Source: Lysobacterales bacterium
Lineage (GTDB): Bacteria > Pseudomonadota > Gammaproteobacteria > Xanthomonadales > SZUA-36
Direction of reading: 5' to 3'
NCBI GenBank assembly: GCA_029859645.1
Contig: JAOUCS010000008.1
Coordinates: 1-61,862 of the forward strand
Length of the DNA: 61,862 nucleotides
In this document: piece after piece, positions 16,135 to 23,478 of the stretch
Layout of the letters: each line of letters starts with the position of its first letter
Position numbering within the stretch: position 1 is the first letter of the stretch
Program-made: the position numbers and the translations under genes
The notes under the pieces: model-generated
Databases searched by the model: none
What the model saw: only the letters and a program-made list of their open reading frames with translations
Told to the model about the DNA's origin: nothing

Positions 16135-16686
16135 ATGTTTTCTCAAACCAGCCAGCCCTGCACCTTTGAACGCGACTGCGAGGTCGTGATGATTCCCGTC
16201 GGGGACGAAGTGACGATTCCCGCGGGAACCGTTGGCTACATCACGCAGGCGTTGGGAGGCAGTTTCACGGTATTCGTGGACGGCAACCTGTTCCGGATAG
16301 CAGGCGTAGATGCGGACGCGATCGGGAAAAAGCCGGTTATGCCGCCCAGTTTGCCGGAAGACGCAACCGAAGATGACGTGGAACAACTGCTCTGGGATCA
16401 GATGAAAACCGTTTACGATCCGGAAATCCCGGTCAACATCGTCGACCTCGGACTGATTTATCGCTGTGAAATGCGCACCAACGACGCGAACGAGCGGATA
16501 GTCGATGTCGACATGACGCTGACTGCTCCGGGCTGCGGCATGGGAGACATCCTGGTGGATGATGTTCGTTCAAAGCTGCTGCTAGTGCCGACCATCGAGC
16601 AAGTGAATGTAGAACTGACTTTCGACCCGCCCTGGAGCCATCACATGATGTCGGAAGTGGCCCGCCTCGAAACCGGGATGTTCTAA
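16135..16686 (+). CDS. sufT: SufT-like Fe-S cluster maturation protein
   Basis: The 183-residue protein has an N-terminal SufT-specific region (MIPVGDEVTIPAGTVGYITQ, then ALGGSFTVFVDGNLFRI). A MIP18/DUF59 domain follows with DPEIPVNIVDLGLIYRCEM and the cysteine motif TAPGCGMGD. SufT is an accessory factor for Fe-S cluster assembly or transfer under high demand; in some species it is encoded with the suf operon, which is absent here. The last four bases overlap the convergent apbE gene. The start has no clear ribosome site, but the residues upstream of MIPVG fit the family, which supports it. With bfd and bfr it makes a small iron-handling neighbourhood. Confidence 0.88.
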   Translation: MFSQTSQPCTFERDCEVVMIPVGDEVTIPAGTVGYITQALGGSFTVFVDGNLFRIAGVDADAIGKKPVMPPSLPEDATEDDVEQLLWDQMKTVYDPEIPVNIVDLGLIYRCEMRTNDANERIVDVDMTLTAPGCGMGDILVDDVRSKLLLVPTIEQVNVELTFDPPWSHHMMSEVARLETGMF

Positions 16687-17732
16687 AAGTTCACCACTTC
16701 CTTTTCAACGCCGTCGACAAATTCAAGACGTTCGTTCATTTTTTCTGTGACCCAGGCTTTGCCGGTTTCATCCACCAGCATGACCTGGTCGAGGCCCAGC
16801 GAAATAGCCACTCCCTGCCATTCTTCCAGGCCTGCTACGATCAGTGCCGTGGCGGCTGCGTCCGCCAGCCAACCCTGTCGTGTGATGACCGTCACCGATG
16901 CGACATCCTGCACTGGCCAGCCGGTTCTAGGGTCCAGGATGTGGGGATAGCGCTGTAGCTGGTCCTGGCGAAATCTTTCGTAATTTCCCGAAGTGAACAC
17001 GGCTTCGTCCCGGGTCGTTTGCAAGCTTCCGATGATGCCGCCCCCCGGGCTGCGCACAGCGATCCGCCACGGGCGGGATCCGTGATCACCCATGGCACGC
17101 AGATCGCCACCGGCGTTTACAATCGCGTTGTTTATTCCCAGGGTTTTCAGATGATCGCAGGCGATGTCGATGGCATAACCCTTGGCGATGCCACCAAAGT
17201 CGAGCTGGACAGCGCGGTTGGACGTCGTCAGCTGCTGACCGTCGATAGTTATATCGAGGCTGGAAGGAGCGGTGGCGACCAGCGCCCGGATTTGCGAGCC
17301 GGCTGGCGGAGGGCCCTCAATCGGGTAATCCGAAGTGTGAAATCCCCATAGCCCGACCAGGGCGCCGATCGCGGGATTGAAGCGTCCATCGGTTTTCAGT
17401 TCGGCCTGCTGGGAATACTCGACGAGTTTTACGATGGATGGACTCGCAAGCGCCGGCAGCCCGGCCTGGAAGGCACGATTGATCTCAGTCAGCTGTCCCG
17501 GCTCCCAGGCATGCCAGTCGTTGTGCATCTGCTGGAACATGTCCTGCAGTTCGCCGAATGCCCGGCTTGCAGTCTCAGGCGGGGTATCCCACAAGCTGAC
17601 TTCCAGCAGCGTTCCGAAGATGAAAAATTGTGCCTTGTGCTCGGCGGGTTGCTGTTGGCAGCCAGCGAGAAACAGGCAGAATATCAGGCAGAGTGCTGTT
17701 GTTGCGGGTCGGGGCATAGGCTGTGTCAGCAT
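16683..17732 (-). CDS. apbE: ApbE lipoprotein, FAD:protein FMN transferase
   Basis: About 349 residues. A lipoprotein signal (ALCLIFCLFLAGC) anchors it on the periplasmic side. The ApbE fold is recognised by NAGGDLRAMGDHG (FAD/metal binding), LDFGGIAKGYAIDIACDHL and HILDPRTGWPVQDVASVTV. ApbE enzymes attach FMN covalently to threonine in targets such as NqrB/C, RnfD/G or flavin reductases. No such target is in this window. Longer in-frame starts would run across the divergent ygbA start and are rejected; ATG at 17717 is an alternative to 17732. The divergent ygbA gene lies 75 bases away. Confidence 0.93.
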   Translation of the reverse strand: MLTQPMPRPATTALCLIFCLFLAGCQQQPAEHKAQFFIFGTLLEVSLWDTPPETASRAFGELQDMFQQMHNDWHAWEPGQLTEINRAFQAGLPALASPSIVKLVEYSQQAELKTDGRFNPAIGALVGLWGFHTSDYPIEGPPPAGSQIRALVATAPSSLDITIDGQQLTTSNRAVQLDFGGIAKGYAIDIACDHLKTLGINNAIVNAGGDLRAMGDHGSRPWRIAVRSPGGGIIGSLQTTRDEAVFTSGNYERFRQDQLQRYPHILDPRTGWPVQDVASVTVITRQGWLADAAATALIVAGLEEWQGVAISLGLDQVMLVDETGKAWVTEKMNERLEFVDGVEKEVVNF

Positions 17733-17759
17733 ATCAAACGCACGGTCAGGCAGTGAATA

Positions 17760-17810
17760 TTGATGAGGGTCAAATAGATGAACGGAAAATACACCTATTA
17801 TTGAGCCATG
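17760..17810 (+). promoter_or_regulatory. Crp/Fnr-like box and leaderless promoter of ygbA
   Basis: TTGAT-GAGG-GTCAA (17760-17773) matches the Fnr/Dnr consensus TTGAT-N4-ATCAA at nine of ten positions. It is centred exactly 41.5 bases before the A of the ygbA ATG, the class II activator position if transcription starts there. TATTAT (17796-17801) is a fitting -10, and no ribosome site is present. The stretch from GGAAAA to ATG is nearly identical to that before bfd. AATAGATG and CACCTATT (17773-17780 and 17792-17799) form an imperfect inverted repeat. Confidence 0.55.
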
Positions 17811-18212
17811 ACTACACTTACCGGCCGCCTGAAACGCGAACATCAAACACTGGTGTGCATGACTCACATTTACTGTGACCACCATCACCAGGATCACCAT
17901 GGCTCCGAGTTATGCGAAGACTGCGCCCGGCTGATGACGTATGCCCGCAAACGACTGGAGAAATGTCCCTACGGCGTTAACAAGCCGACCTGCGCCAACT
18001 GCCCGATTCACTGCTATAAACCGGTTCAGCGGGAAATGGCGCGGAACGTGATGCGCTTCGCAGGCCCCCGAATGACCTGGAGGCATCCCTGGCGATCACT
18101 GACTCACCTGTTCGACAAGATGCGGCGGGTGGAGCACCCGATGAAAATGAGGTCAGAGTTACGCCGGCGGCGCAGTGCCGCCGGACAGGAAAGTTCGAAG
18201 CCTCGGGCCTGA
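17808..18212 (+). CDS. ygbA: YgbA family nitrosative-stress protein
   Basis: The 134-residue small, basic, cysteine-rich protein belongs to the YgbA_NO ('nitrous oxide-stimulated promoter') family. The family pattern is visible: KREHQTLVCMTHIYCDHHH near the N-terminus, then CEDCARLMTYARKRLEKCPY and the cluster TCANCPIHCYKP. In Escherichia coli, ygbA is induced by nitric oxide and helps recovery of growth. The cysteines could bind a metal or Fe-S cluster; that is inference. The start is set by family alignment and by the promoter, which places the ATG at the expected transcription start. It is convergent with fadE one base downstream. Confidence 0.88.
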   Translation: MTTLTGRLKREHQTLVCMTHIYCDHHHQDHHGSELCEDCARLMTYARKRLEKCPYGVNKPTCANCPIHCYKPVQREMARNVMRFAGPRMTWRHPWRSLTHLFDKMRRVEHPMKMRSELRRRRSAAGQESSKPRA

Positions 18213-18213
18213 T

Positions 18214-20682
18214 TCAGGCTGCGTGTTGTTTTTTCAGCCGATTTGCCGGTTTTCTTCCAAGCCGAAGGTCCTCGACGTCAAAATCGTCTACCGCAATAAT
18301 TTCCGCTACCAGGTCCCTGACTTTGACCAGGATTTCGGCTTCTTCTTTGCTGAGGACGGATTTTTCGATGGCGTCTCTGACCTGCTCGTCCCAGGTAATA
18401 CCGCTGATAGAGCCTTGCTTGAGCGCTTTGAGCAGCTTGCGCTCCAGCGGTTCGGCATGGATTACCTGCGGTAAGGCCTGTTCCATCAGGCAGATGGGGT
18501 GGGTCGATGTATCTGACTTGAACGTACCATGGGTCAAACGGTTACGTGTATCTGAAGGTACCAGCAGCAACTGGGCCACTTTGTGCGTCAGGCGGTCACC
18601 CGGTTCCTTTTCCCGGCGTCCGAATGGAAATACGACAAAGCGCAATATGAACCGCATATAACGATTGGGAAAGTTGTCGACCACCAGTCGCAGCGCAATC
18701 TGGGTTTTGTAAATGGCGTTATGGAAGGCCCAGGCAAGAATGGCCTGGTCTGCCACCGGCCGGCCTTCGCTTTCATACCGCTTGAGCATGGCCGAGCAGA
18801 TGTAGAGGTGGCTCAAAACATCGCCCAGGCGTGCGGAGATATGTTCTTTCTGCTTGAGTTTCCCGCCCAGAGTCAACATCGCGATGTCGGAAATGAACGC
18901 CAGCGAAGCGGAGTAACGGGTCAGTTTTTTATAGAACCGGGCAGTTTTCCGGTCGTGCGGAACAACTGCGATCTGGCCGAAACTCAGGCCCAGGACAAGG
19001 CTCCTGGCGGCGTTTCTGATTGAATATCCGACATGCGAAAACAGCAGGTGGTCGAAACGGTTAACCCTTTCTGCAGTATTCTCCAGTCGTGCCGCCTCCA
19101 TTTCCTTGAGCACGAAGGGATGGCAGCGGATCGCACCCTGACCAAAGATCATCAGGTTGCGCGTCATGATGTTGGCGCCTTCCACGGTGATGGAGACCGG
19201 GATGCCCTCCCAGCCCCGGCCAAGGTAATTTCTGGGGCCGAGAATTACGCCTTTGCCGCCATGGATGTCCATGGCGTCCCGAATCACTTCGCGAGCCATT
19301 TCCGTGGTGTGATACTTGGCAATGGCGGATGTCACCGCCGGCTTTTCGCCCAGATCAACAGCGGTGGCCGTCATCCGGGACAGAGCTGATGTCGCGTAGG
19401 TGTTGCCTGCGATTCTCGCCAGTGCTGCTTCGATTCCTTCAAAGCGCCCAATCGGCATATTGAATTGTTTGCGGATTCGCGCATAAGCACCGGTTGCCAG
19501 TGCTCCCATCTTGCTGCCGCCTGTGGACGTGGAGGGCAGCGAAATGGCGCGACCAACTGACAGGCACTCTACCAGCATACGCCAACCCTGGCCGGCCATC
19601 TCAATGCCGCCAATCAGGGCGTCCAACGGAACGAATACGTCTTTTCCTCGAACCGGGCCATTCTGGAACGGCAGGTTAAGCGGCATGTGCCGGCGGCCGA
19701 TCTCCATGCCCCGGGTTTCCCGGGGAACCAGCGCCAGGCTGATGCCCAGGTCCTCGGTTTCTCCAAGCAAGCCATCCGGGTCATACATCCGGAAAGCAAT
19801 ACCGATGATCGTTGCTACCGGTGCCAACGTGATGTAGCGCTTGTCGAAATTCAGGCGGATACCGAGAACTTCTTTGCCTTCATAAGTGTCTTTGCAGATG
19901 ATGCCGTAGTCCGGGATAGAGGTCGCATCGGAACCGGCGGTTGGCCCGGTCAGGCCAAAACAAGGTATTTCCTCGCCACGGGCCAGCCTGGGCAGAAAGT
20001 GGCTTTTCTGTTCGTCGGTGCCGTAGTGCAGCAGCAGTTCGCCCGGTCCGAGCGAGTTGGGAACAGCGACGGTGGACGCCGTGACGGCGCATACCGACGA
20101 GAGCTTCTGCAGAACCGCGCGGTGTGCCATGGCTGAAAAACCGAGGCCGCCGTATTCCTTTGGAATGATCATCCCGAAAAACTTGTGCTCTTTCAGAAAT
20201 GCCCAGGTTTCAGGGTTCAGATCCGCATCGATGTGCGTGATTTCCCAGCTGTTGAGCGTGTGGCAGAGTTCTTCCACCGGTCCGTCCAGGAAGGCCTGTT
20301 CCTCCACCGTCAGGCTGAGATAGGGCTGCTTCTTCAACAATTTCCAATTCGGCCGTCCGGCGAATAACTCTCCCTCCCAGCCAACAGTGCCCGCGTCGAG
20401 GGCTACTTGCTCCGTTTCTGAAATCTCGGGCAGCATGCGACGGAATTGCTTGAGAAAAGGACCACTGATCAGTTGTTGGCGCCATGGGATCACGTTCAGC
20501 GGAGCCAGAATCGCAACAAGCAGCAGGCCGATAATCAGCAGGCTCACCATCGGCACTGAACCGGTTGCAGCCAGCACCGCAAAACCGGCAACCATAGCTA
20601 TGGACCAGACCCGCAGGGTGGCGCCATAGAACGCACAAGCTATTGAAATGCCCAAAAGTGTCAGCAACAGTAGCAAGGTCAT
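18214..20682 (-). CDS. fadE: Acyl-CoA dehydrogenase, FadE type
   Basis: The 822-residue size is typical of membrane-associated FadE and much larger than soluble acyl-CoA dehydrogenases. It starts with hydrophobic segments (MTLLLLLTLLGISIACAFYG and a second segment to about residue 62). The dehydrogenase core includes CFGLTGPTAGSDATSIPD, the FAD-contact region and VEGANIMTRNLMIFGQGAIR. A C-terminal helical extension of about 230 residues follows. It catalyses the first step of fatty-acid beta-oxidation with FAD. The ribosome site is GGAG, eight bases before ATG. A divergent TetR-family gene and a palindrome over the -10 suggest local repression lifted by acyl-CoA or a related ligand. Confidence 0.95.
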   Translation of the reverse strand: MTLLLLLTLLGISIACAFYGATLRVWSIAMVAGFAVLAATGSVPMVSLLIIGLLLVAILAPLNVIPWRQQLISGPFLKQFRRMLPEISETEQVALDAGTVGWEGELFAGRPNWKLLKKQPYLSLTVEEQAFLDGPVEELCHTLNSWEITHIDADLNPETWAFLKEHKFFGMIIPKEYGGLGFSAMAHRAVLQKLSSVCAVTASTVAVPNSLGPGELLLHYGTDEQKSHFLPRLARGEEIPCFGLTGPTAGSDATSIPDYGIICKDTYEGKEVLGIRLNFDKRYITLAPVATIIGIAFRMYDPDGLLGETEDLGISLALVPRETRGMEIGRRHMPLNLPFQNGPVRGKDVFVPLDALIGGIEMAGQGWRMLVECLSVGRAISLPSTSTGGSKMGALATGAYARIRKQFNMPIGRFEGIEAALARIAGNTYATSALSRMTATAVDLGEKPAVTSAIAKYHTTEMAREVIRDAMDIHGGKGVILGPRNYLGRGWEGIPVSITVEGANIMTRNLMIFGQGAIRCHPFVLKEMEAARLENTAERVNRFDHLLFSHVGYSIRNAARSLVLGLSFGQIAVVPHDRKTARFYKKLTRYSASLAFISDIAMLTLGGKLKQKEHISARLGDVLSHLYICSAMLKRYESEGRPVADQAILAWAFHNAIYKTQIALRLVVDNFPNRYMRFILRFVVFPFGRREKEPGDRLTHKVAQLLLVPSDTRNRLTHGTFKSDTSTHPICLMEQALPQVIHAEPLERKLLKALKQGSISGITWDEQVRDAIEKSVLSKEEAEILVKVRDLVAEIIAVDDFDVEDLRLGRKPANRLKKQHAA

Positions 20683-20701
20683 GATGTTTCTCCATTACAT
20701 T

Positions 20702-20741
20702 CCATACGCTGGAGTATGGTAAACCTGGGCGAACAAGTCAA
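20702..20741 (-). promoter_or_regulatory. fadE promoter with a palindromic operator over the -10
   Basis: On the minus strand TTGACT (20736-20741) is followed by 17 bp and CATACT (20713-20718). The -10 lies within the inverted repeat CCATAC-N6-GTATGG (20702-20719). A repressor bound there would block polymerase. The divergent TetR gene begins 91 bases away and is the obvious candidate. The palindrome is on the same intergenic stretch as the TetR promoter and may also autoregulate it. Confidence 0.6.
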
Positions 20742-20809
20742 TACATGCCAATCAATGAGCCAAAACGGGTTAAACTTATGCCGCATTGGTGGCGGGAAGA
20801 CTGAACAAA

Positions 20810-21391
20810 ATGAGCAAACCGTTGAAAAAAAGTGAACGCGCGACCCTGACGGCGGAAGATTGGGAGAAAGAAGCGCTTGAACTGATTGCAGAACAGGGTG
20901 TGCAGTCACTTGCAGTGGAGCCCCTGGCGCGCCGGATGGGTATTACGAAGGGCAGCTTTTACTGGCATTTCGCAAGCCGGGAAGCTTTGCTGGAGCAAGC
21001 TCTGCAGCGCTGGGAAGCGCACGATAGCCGCAATCTCAACAAGGCTCTTGGTGAAATCGACCACCCGCGGGACCGGCTGGAATCCTTTTTTCGGCGCGTG
21101 GGCAAGGAAAAACTCACTCACGAGGTCTACAGCGAATTGTGTGCCGCTGCCGGACACCCGCAGGTAGAACCGGTACTGGAACGGGTGGCGCAGCGCCGCA
21201 TGGCACATCTCCGCGCGGCCTTCGAGGAACTGGGCATGAATGCCCGTATAGCACGCAACCAGGCCAGGCTGACCTACTCGGTTTACCTCGGGTATCTGCA
21301 ACTGCAACGACAGAACCAGACACCCAGCCTGAGTAGTGAAGAGTTTGATGCCTACATCGAACATGTGATCAGCACGCTGATACCATCCTGA
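20810..21391 (+). CDS. TetR/AcrR family transcriptional regulator
   Basis: About 193 residues. The N-terminal helix-turn-helix is clear: EKEALELIAEQGVQSLAVEP, then LARRMGITKGSFYWHFASRE, the core TetR signature, at about residues 18-58. The remaining helical domain should bind a small ligand. The start at 20810 is preferred to a TTG eight codons earlier because GGGAAGA lies upstream at usable distance. It is divergent from fadE, and a palindrome over the fadE -10 is its likely operator, so a role in fatty-acid oxidation control, analogous to FadR/PsrA, is inferred. The ligand cannot be read from sequence. Confidence 0.9.
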   Translation: MSKPLKKSERATLTAEDWEKEALELIAEQGVQSLAVEPLARRMGITKGSFYWHFASREALLEQALQRWEAHDSRNLNKALGEIDHPRDRLESFFRRVGKEKLTHEVYSELCAAAGHPQVEPVLERVAQRRMAHLRAAFEELGMNARIARNQARLTYSVYLGYLQLQRQNQTPSLSSEEFDAYIEHVISTLIPS

Positions 21392-21458
21392 ATTACCGGT
21401 CCGTCGTTTAAACCCTTTCGGCGGAGGAATAGTCCAATAGTCATGAGAGGAGCGCACA

Positions 21459-22019
21459 GTGGCATCGTGGGAAGCGAAATCCGCGAATCACGATGAAGAT
21501 ATCAGTCTGGTCGAAAGAGCCAGGAAGGGAGACCGTGTCGCTTTCGAAAGACTCTATCGCCGGCACCGCGATCGGATTTATGCCTTGATGTGGAGGCTGT
21601 GTGGAGGTGACGGAGCCCTGGCAGAGGACAATTTGCAGGAAGCATTTGTTCGTGCGTGGCAGAAGCTGGACAGTTTTCGGGGCGATAGCCGGTTTGGCAC
21701 CTGGCTACACCGATTGGCGGCCAACGTAGCGCTGAGTGACCGGCGATCAAGGATGCGCCGCCTCGGGCGGGAGACAGGACTCGATGCTGCTGTCGAACGG
21801 ACAGCGACCGGTGCAAGCGATATTTATGCCGGCCAGCGAATGGACCTGGAACAGGCCATATCCAGACTGCCGGAGCGTGCACGAACCGTGTTGGTGCTTT
21901 ATGACATAGAGGGTTATAGCCATGCAGAGGTGGCAGAGATAGCTGGAATGGCAGTCGGTTCCTCAAAGGCCCAGCTGCACAGGGCCCGGAAGTTGGTCCG
22001 GGACGAATTGGATAAGTGA
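21459..22019 (+). CDS. ECF-type RNA polymerase sigma factor
   Basis: The 186-residue protein starts at GTG with a good ribosome site (GAGAGGAG). Region 2 is seen as AFERLYRRHRDRIYALMWRL and LQEAFVRAWQKLDSF. Region 4 is seen as ISRLPERARTVLVLYDIEGY followed by SHAEVAEIAGMAVGSSKAQL, typical of sigma-70 family ECF members. It directs RNA polymerase to a small regulon in response to an envelope or stress signal relayed by the gene that follows. The downstream start overlaps its stop (GTGA), which points to translational coupling with a putative anti-sigma factor. No clear autoregulated promoter motif was identified in the short upstream gap. Confidence 0.93.
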   Translation: MASWEAKSANHDEDISLVERARKGDRVAFERLYRRHRDRIYALMWRLCGGDGALAEDNLQEAFVRAWQKLDSFRGDSRFGTWLHRLAANVALSDRRSRMRRLGRETGLDAAVERTATGASDIYAGQRMDLEQAISRLPERARTVLVLYDIEGYSHAEVAEIAGMAVGSSKAQLHRARKLVRDELDK

Positions 22020-22579
22020 GCGTGAGAATGAACGAACAGGATTTATTGAAACAGCTGGCGGCGCTCCCACGGGAAATCAGCCCGGCCAATGATCCCTGGC
22101 CCCGGATTTTCGCCCGCATCGATCAGTCCCTGCCGGGCGCCGGTCAGGATGCCAGGCCACATCGGCGGCTTTGGCTGGCTGCGGCTGCATCCGTTGTGCT
22201 CGCGGTGGTTGCGGGCCTGTTGCTGAGCCCCGCTGTGAAAGAAGGCCCGTTGCCGGCGGAGCGGTCGGAAGACCTGCTGGCTGATAATGGCGCACCGCCA
22301 GGGATTTTGTATGCCGTTGACGCAGAGTACCAGGCTGCCTTCAGGGAGTTCATCAGTGTCAGCGACTCACAAAGCGGTTTGAATGCCCAGACAGTAGAGA
22401 AACTGGAGTCGACCTGGGCTGACCTGAGAGTTGCTGAAACCGCGCTGGTCGCTGCTTTGCAGGAAAACCCGGGTGATTCCTTCCTGAACCAGAGAATGCT
22501 TGAATTGCGTGCCCGTCAACTGGGTTTTCTGAAACAGTTGGTCACGCTCGATCGAAATAACCGGAGATTTACCATATGA
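22016..22579 (+). CDS. Putative membrane anti-sigma factor
   Basis: The 187-residue protein starts at GTG within the sigma stop (an ATG four codons on is an alternative). It has a cytoplasmic N-terminal part of about 55 residues rich in acidic and hydrophobic residues (NEQDLLKQLAALPREI), one transmembrane segment (LWLAAAASVVLAVVAGLLL), and a periplasmic helical part with many Glu and Leu residues. This is the usual design of single-pass anti-sigma factors, although the zinc-binding HxxxCxxC motif of ZAS domains is absent. Position and coupling to the sigma gene support the role; no sequence-family match is claimed. Confidence 0.65.
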   Translation: MSVRMNEQDLLKQLAALPREISPANDPWPRIFARIDQSLPGAGQDARPHRRLWLAAAASVVLAVVAGLLLSPAVKEGPLPAERSEDLLADNGAPPGILYAVDAEYQAAFREFISVSDSQSGLNAQTVEKLESTWADLRVAETALVAALQENPGDSFLNQRMLELRARQLGFLKQLVTLDRNNRRFTI

Positions 22580-23478
22580 ATACCCTGATTAGATCCGTCC
22601 CGATAAACCTGGCAGGGGTTGCCGCTGCCGTTTTGCTGACGGCACCGCTGGCAAGCTTCGCCGGAGAGGATATTGATGAAACTCTGGACATGCAGGCCAA
22701 TGGTCTCGTCCAGGTGGAGAATATTGCTGGCGTCATCGAGTTTGCAACCTGGGACAAGGAACAGGTGCAGATTCGGGGTGAGGCGGGCGACACCGTGGAG
22801 GAAGTTGAAATCACGTCCAACGCCAACGGTGTGCAGGTCCGCGTACACAACCGGAAAAACAAACTCAATACGGATGACACGGATCTCTTTTTGAGAATCC
22901 CGGCAGCTGCGAGTATCGAAGCAGATGGTGTCAGCGCAGATATCACGGTGCGCGGCAACCGCGGAGAAAGTATCCTGCTGAACACGGTCAGTGGTGACCT
23001 GGAGGTTGATGCTCGGCCACAACGCATGGAATTGCAATCGGTCAGTGGTGATGTCGAGTTCGTTGGTGAAGTGGCCCGGTCTACGGTCGAAACCGTGAGC
23101 GGGGAGATCGGCATCGTTGGCGCGAGTGGTGAAGTCAGCCTGAGCACGGTGTCCGGAGATGTCACGCTGGAGGGAGGTAAGCTCTCTCGCGGACGTTTTG
23201 AGTCGGTTTCGGGTGATCTGACCCTCGAGCTTTCGCTTGAAGAGGGTGGCCGCCTGACCTGTGATTCCATGAGTGGTGACGTTAACCTGAGGCTTCCCTC
23301 GTCGCAGCAGGCAGCGTTTACCGCGCAAAGTTACAGTGGCGGTATCAAGACGGATTTTGGAAAATCTTCCAGTGTCTCAAAAGGGCCGGGCGTCATGCTC
23401 GAGCACCGGCAGGGTGATAATGGGGCCAAGGTCCGGCTGGAAACATTCAGTGGCGACATCACCATCCGGGCGCAGTGA
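22576..23478 (+). CDS. Exported DUF4097-type beta-repeat protein
   Basis: The 300-residue protein has a signal peptide (VAAAVLLTAPLASFAGE). The mature part is a chain of beta strands with a repeated turn: seven or more copies of S-G-D/E spaced about 20 residues, as in TVSGDLEVDA, SVSGDVEFVG, TVSGEIGIVG, TVSGDVTLEG, SVSGDLTLEL, SMSGDVNLRL and TFSGDITIRA. That matches DUF4097/adhesin-like beta-solenoid proteins, which often follow ECF sigma and anti-sigma genes. Its ATG overlaps the anti-sigma stop by 4 bases. Function unknown; a cell-envelope sensor or polymer role is possible. The stop abuts the convergent GTPase gene with no gap. Confidence 0.85.
   Translation: MNTLIRSVPINLAGVAAAVLLTAPLASFAGEDIDETLDMQANGLVQVENIAGVIEFATWDKEQVQIRGEAGDTVEEVEITSNANGVQVRVHNRKNKLNTDDTDLFLRIPAAASIEADGVSADITVRGNRGESILLNTVSGDLEVDARPQRMELQSVSGDVEFVGEVARSTVETVSGEIGIVGASGEVSLSTVSGDVTLEGGKLSRGRFESVSGDLTLELSLEEGGRLTCDSMSGDVNLRLPSSQQAAFTAQSYSGGIKTDFGKSSSVSKGPGVMLEHRQGDNGAKVRLETFSGDITIRAQ

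Noticed and set aside
17733..17900. Extended N-terminus of apbE.
   Set aside because: It would cross the divergent ygbA promoter and start and would bury the lipoprotein signal in the middle of the protein.
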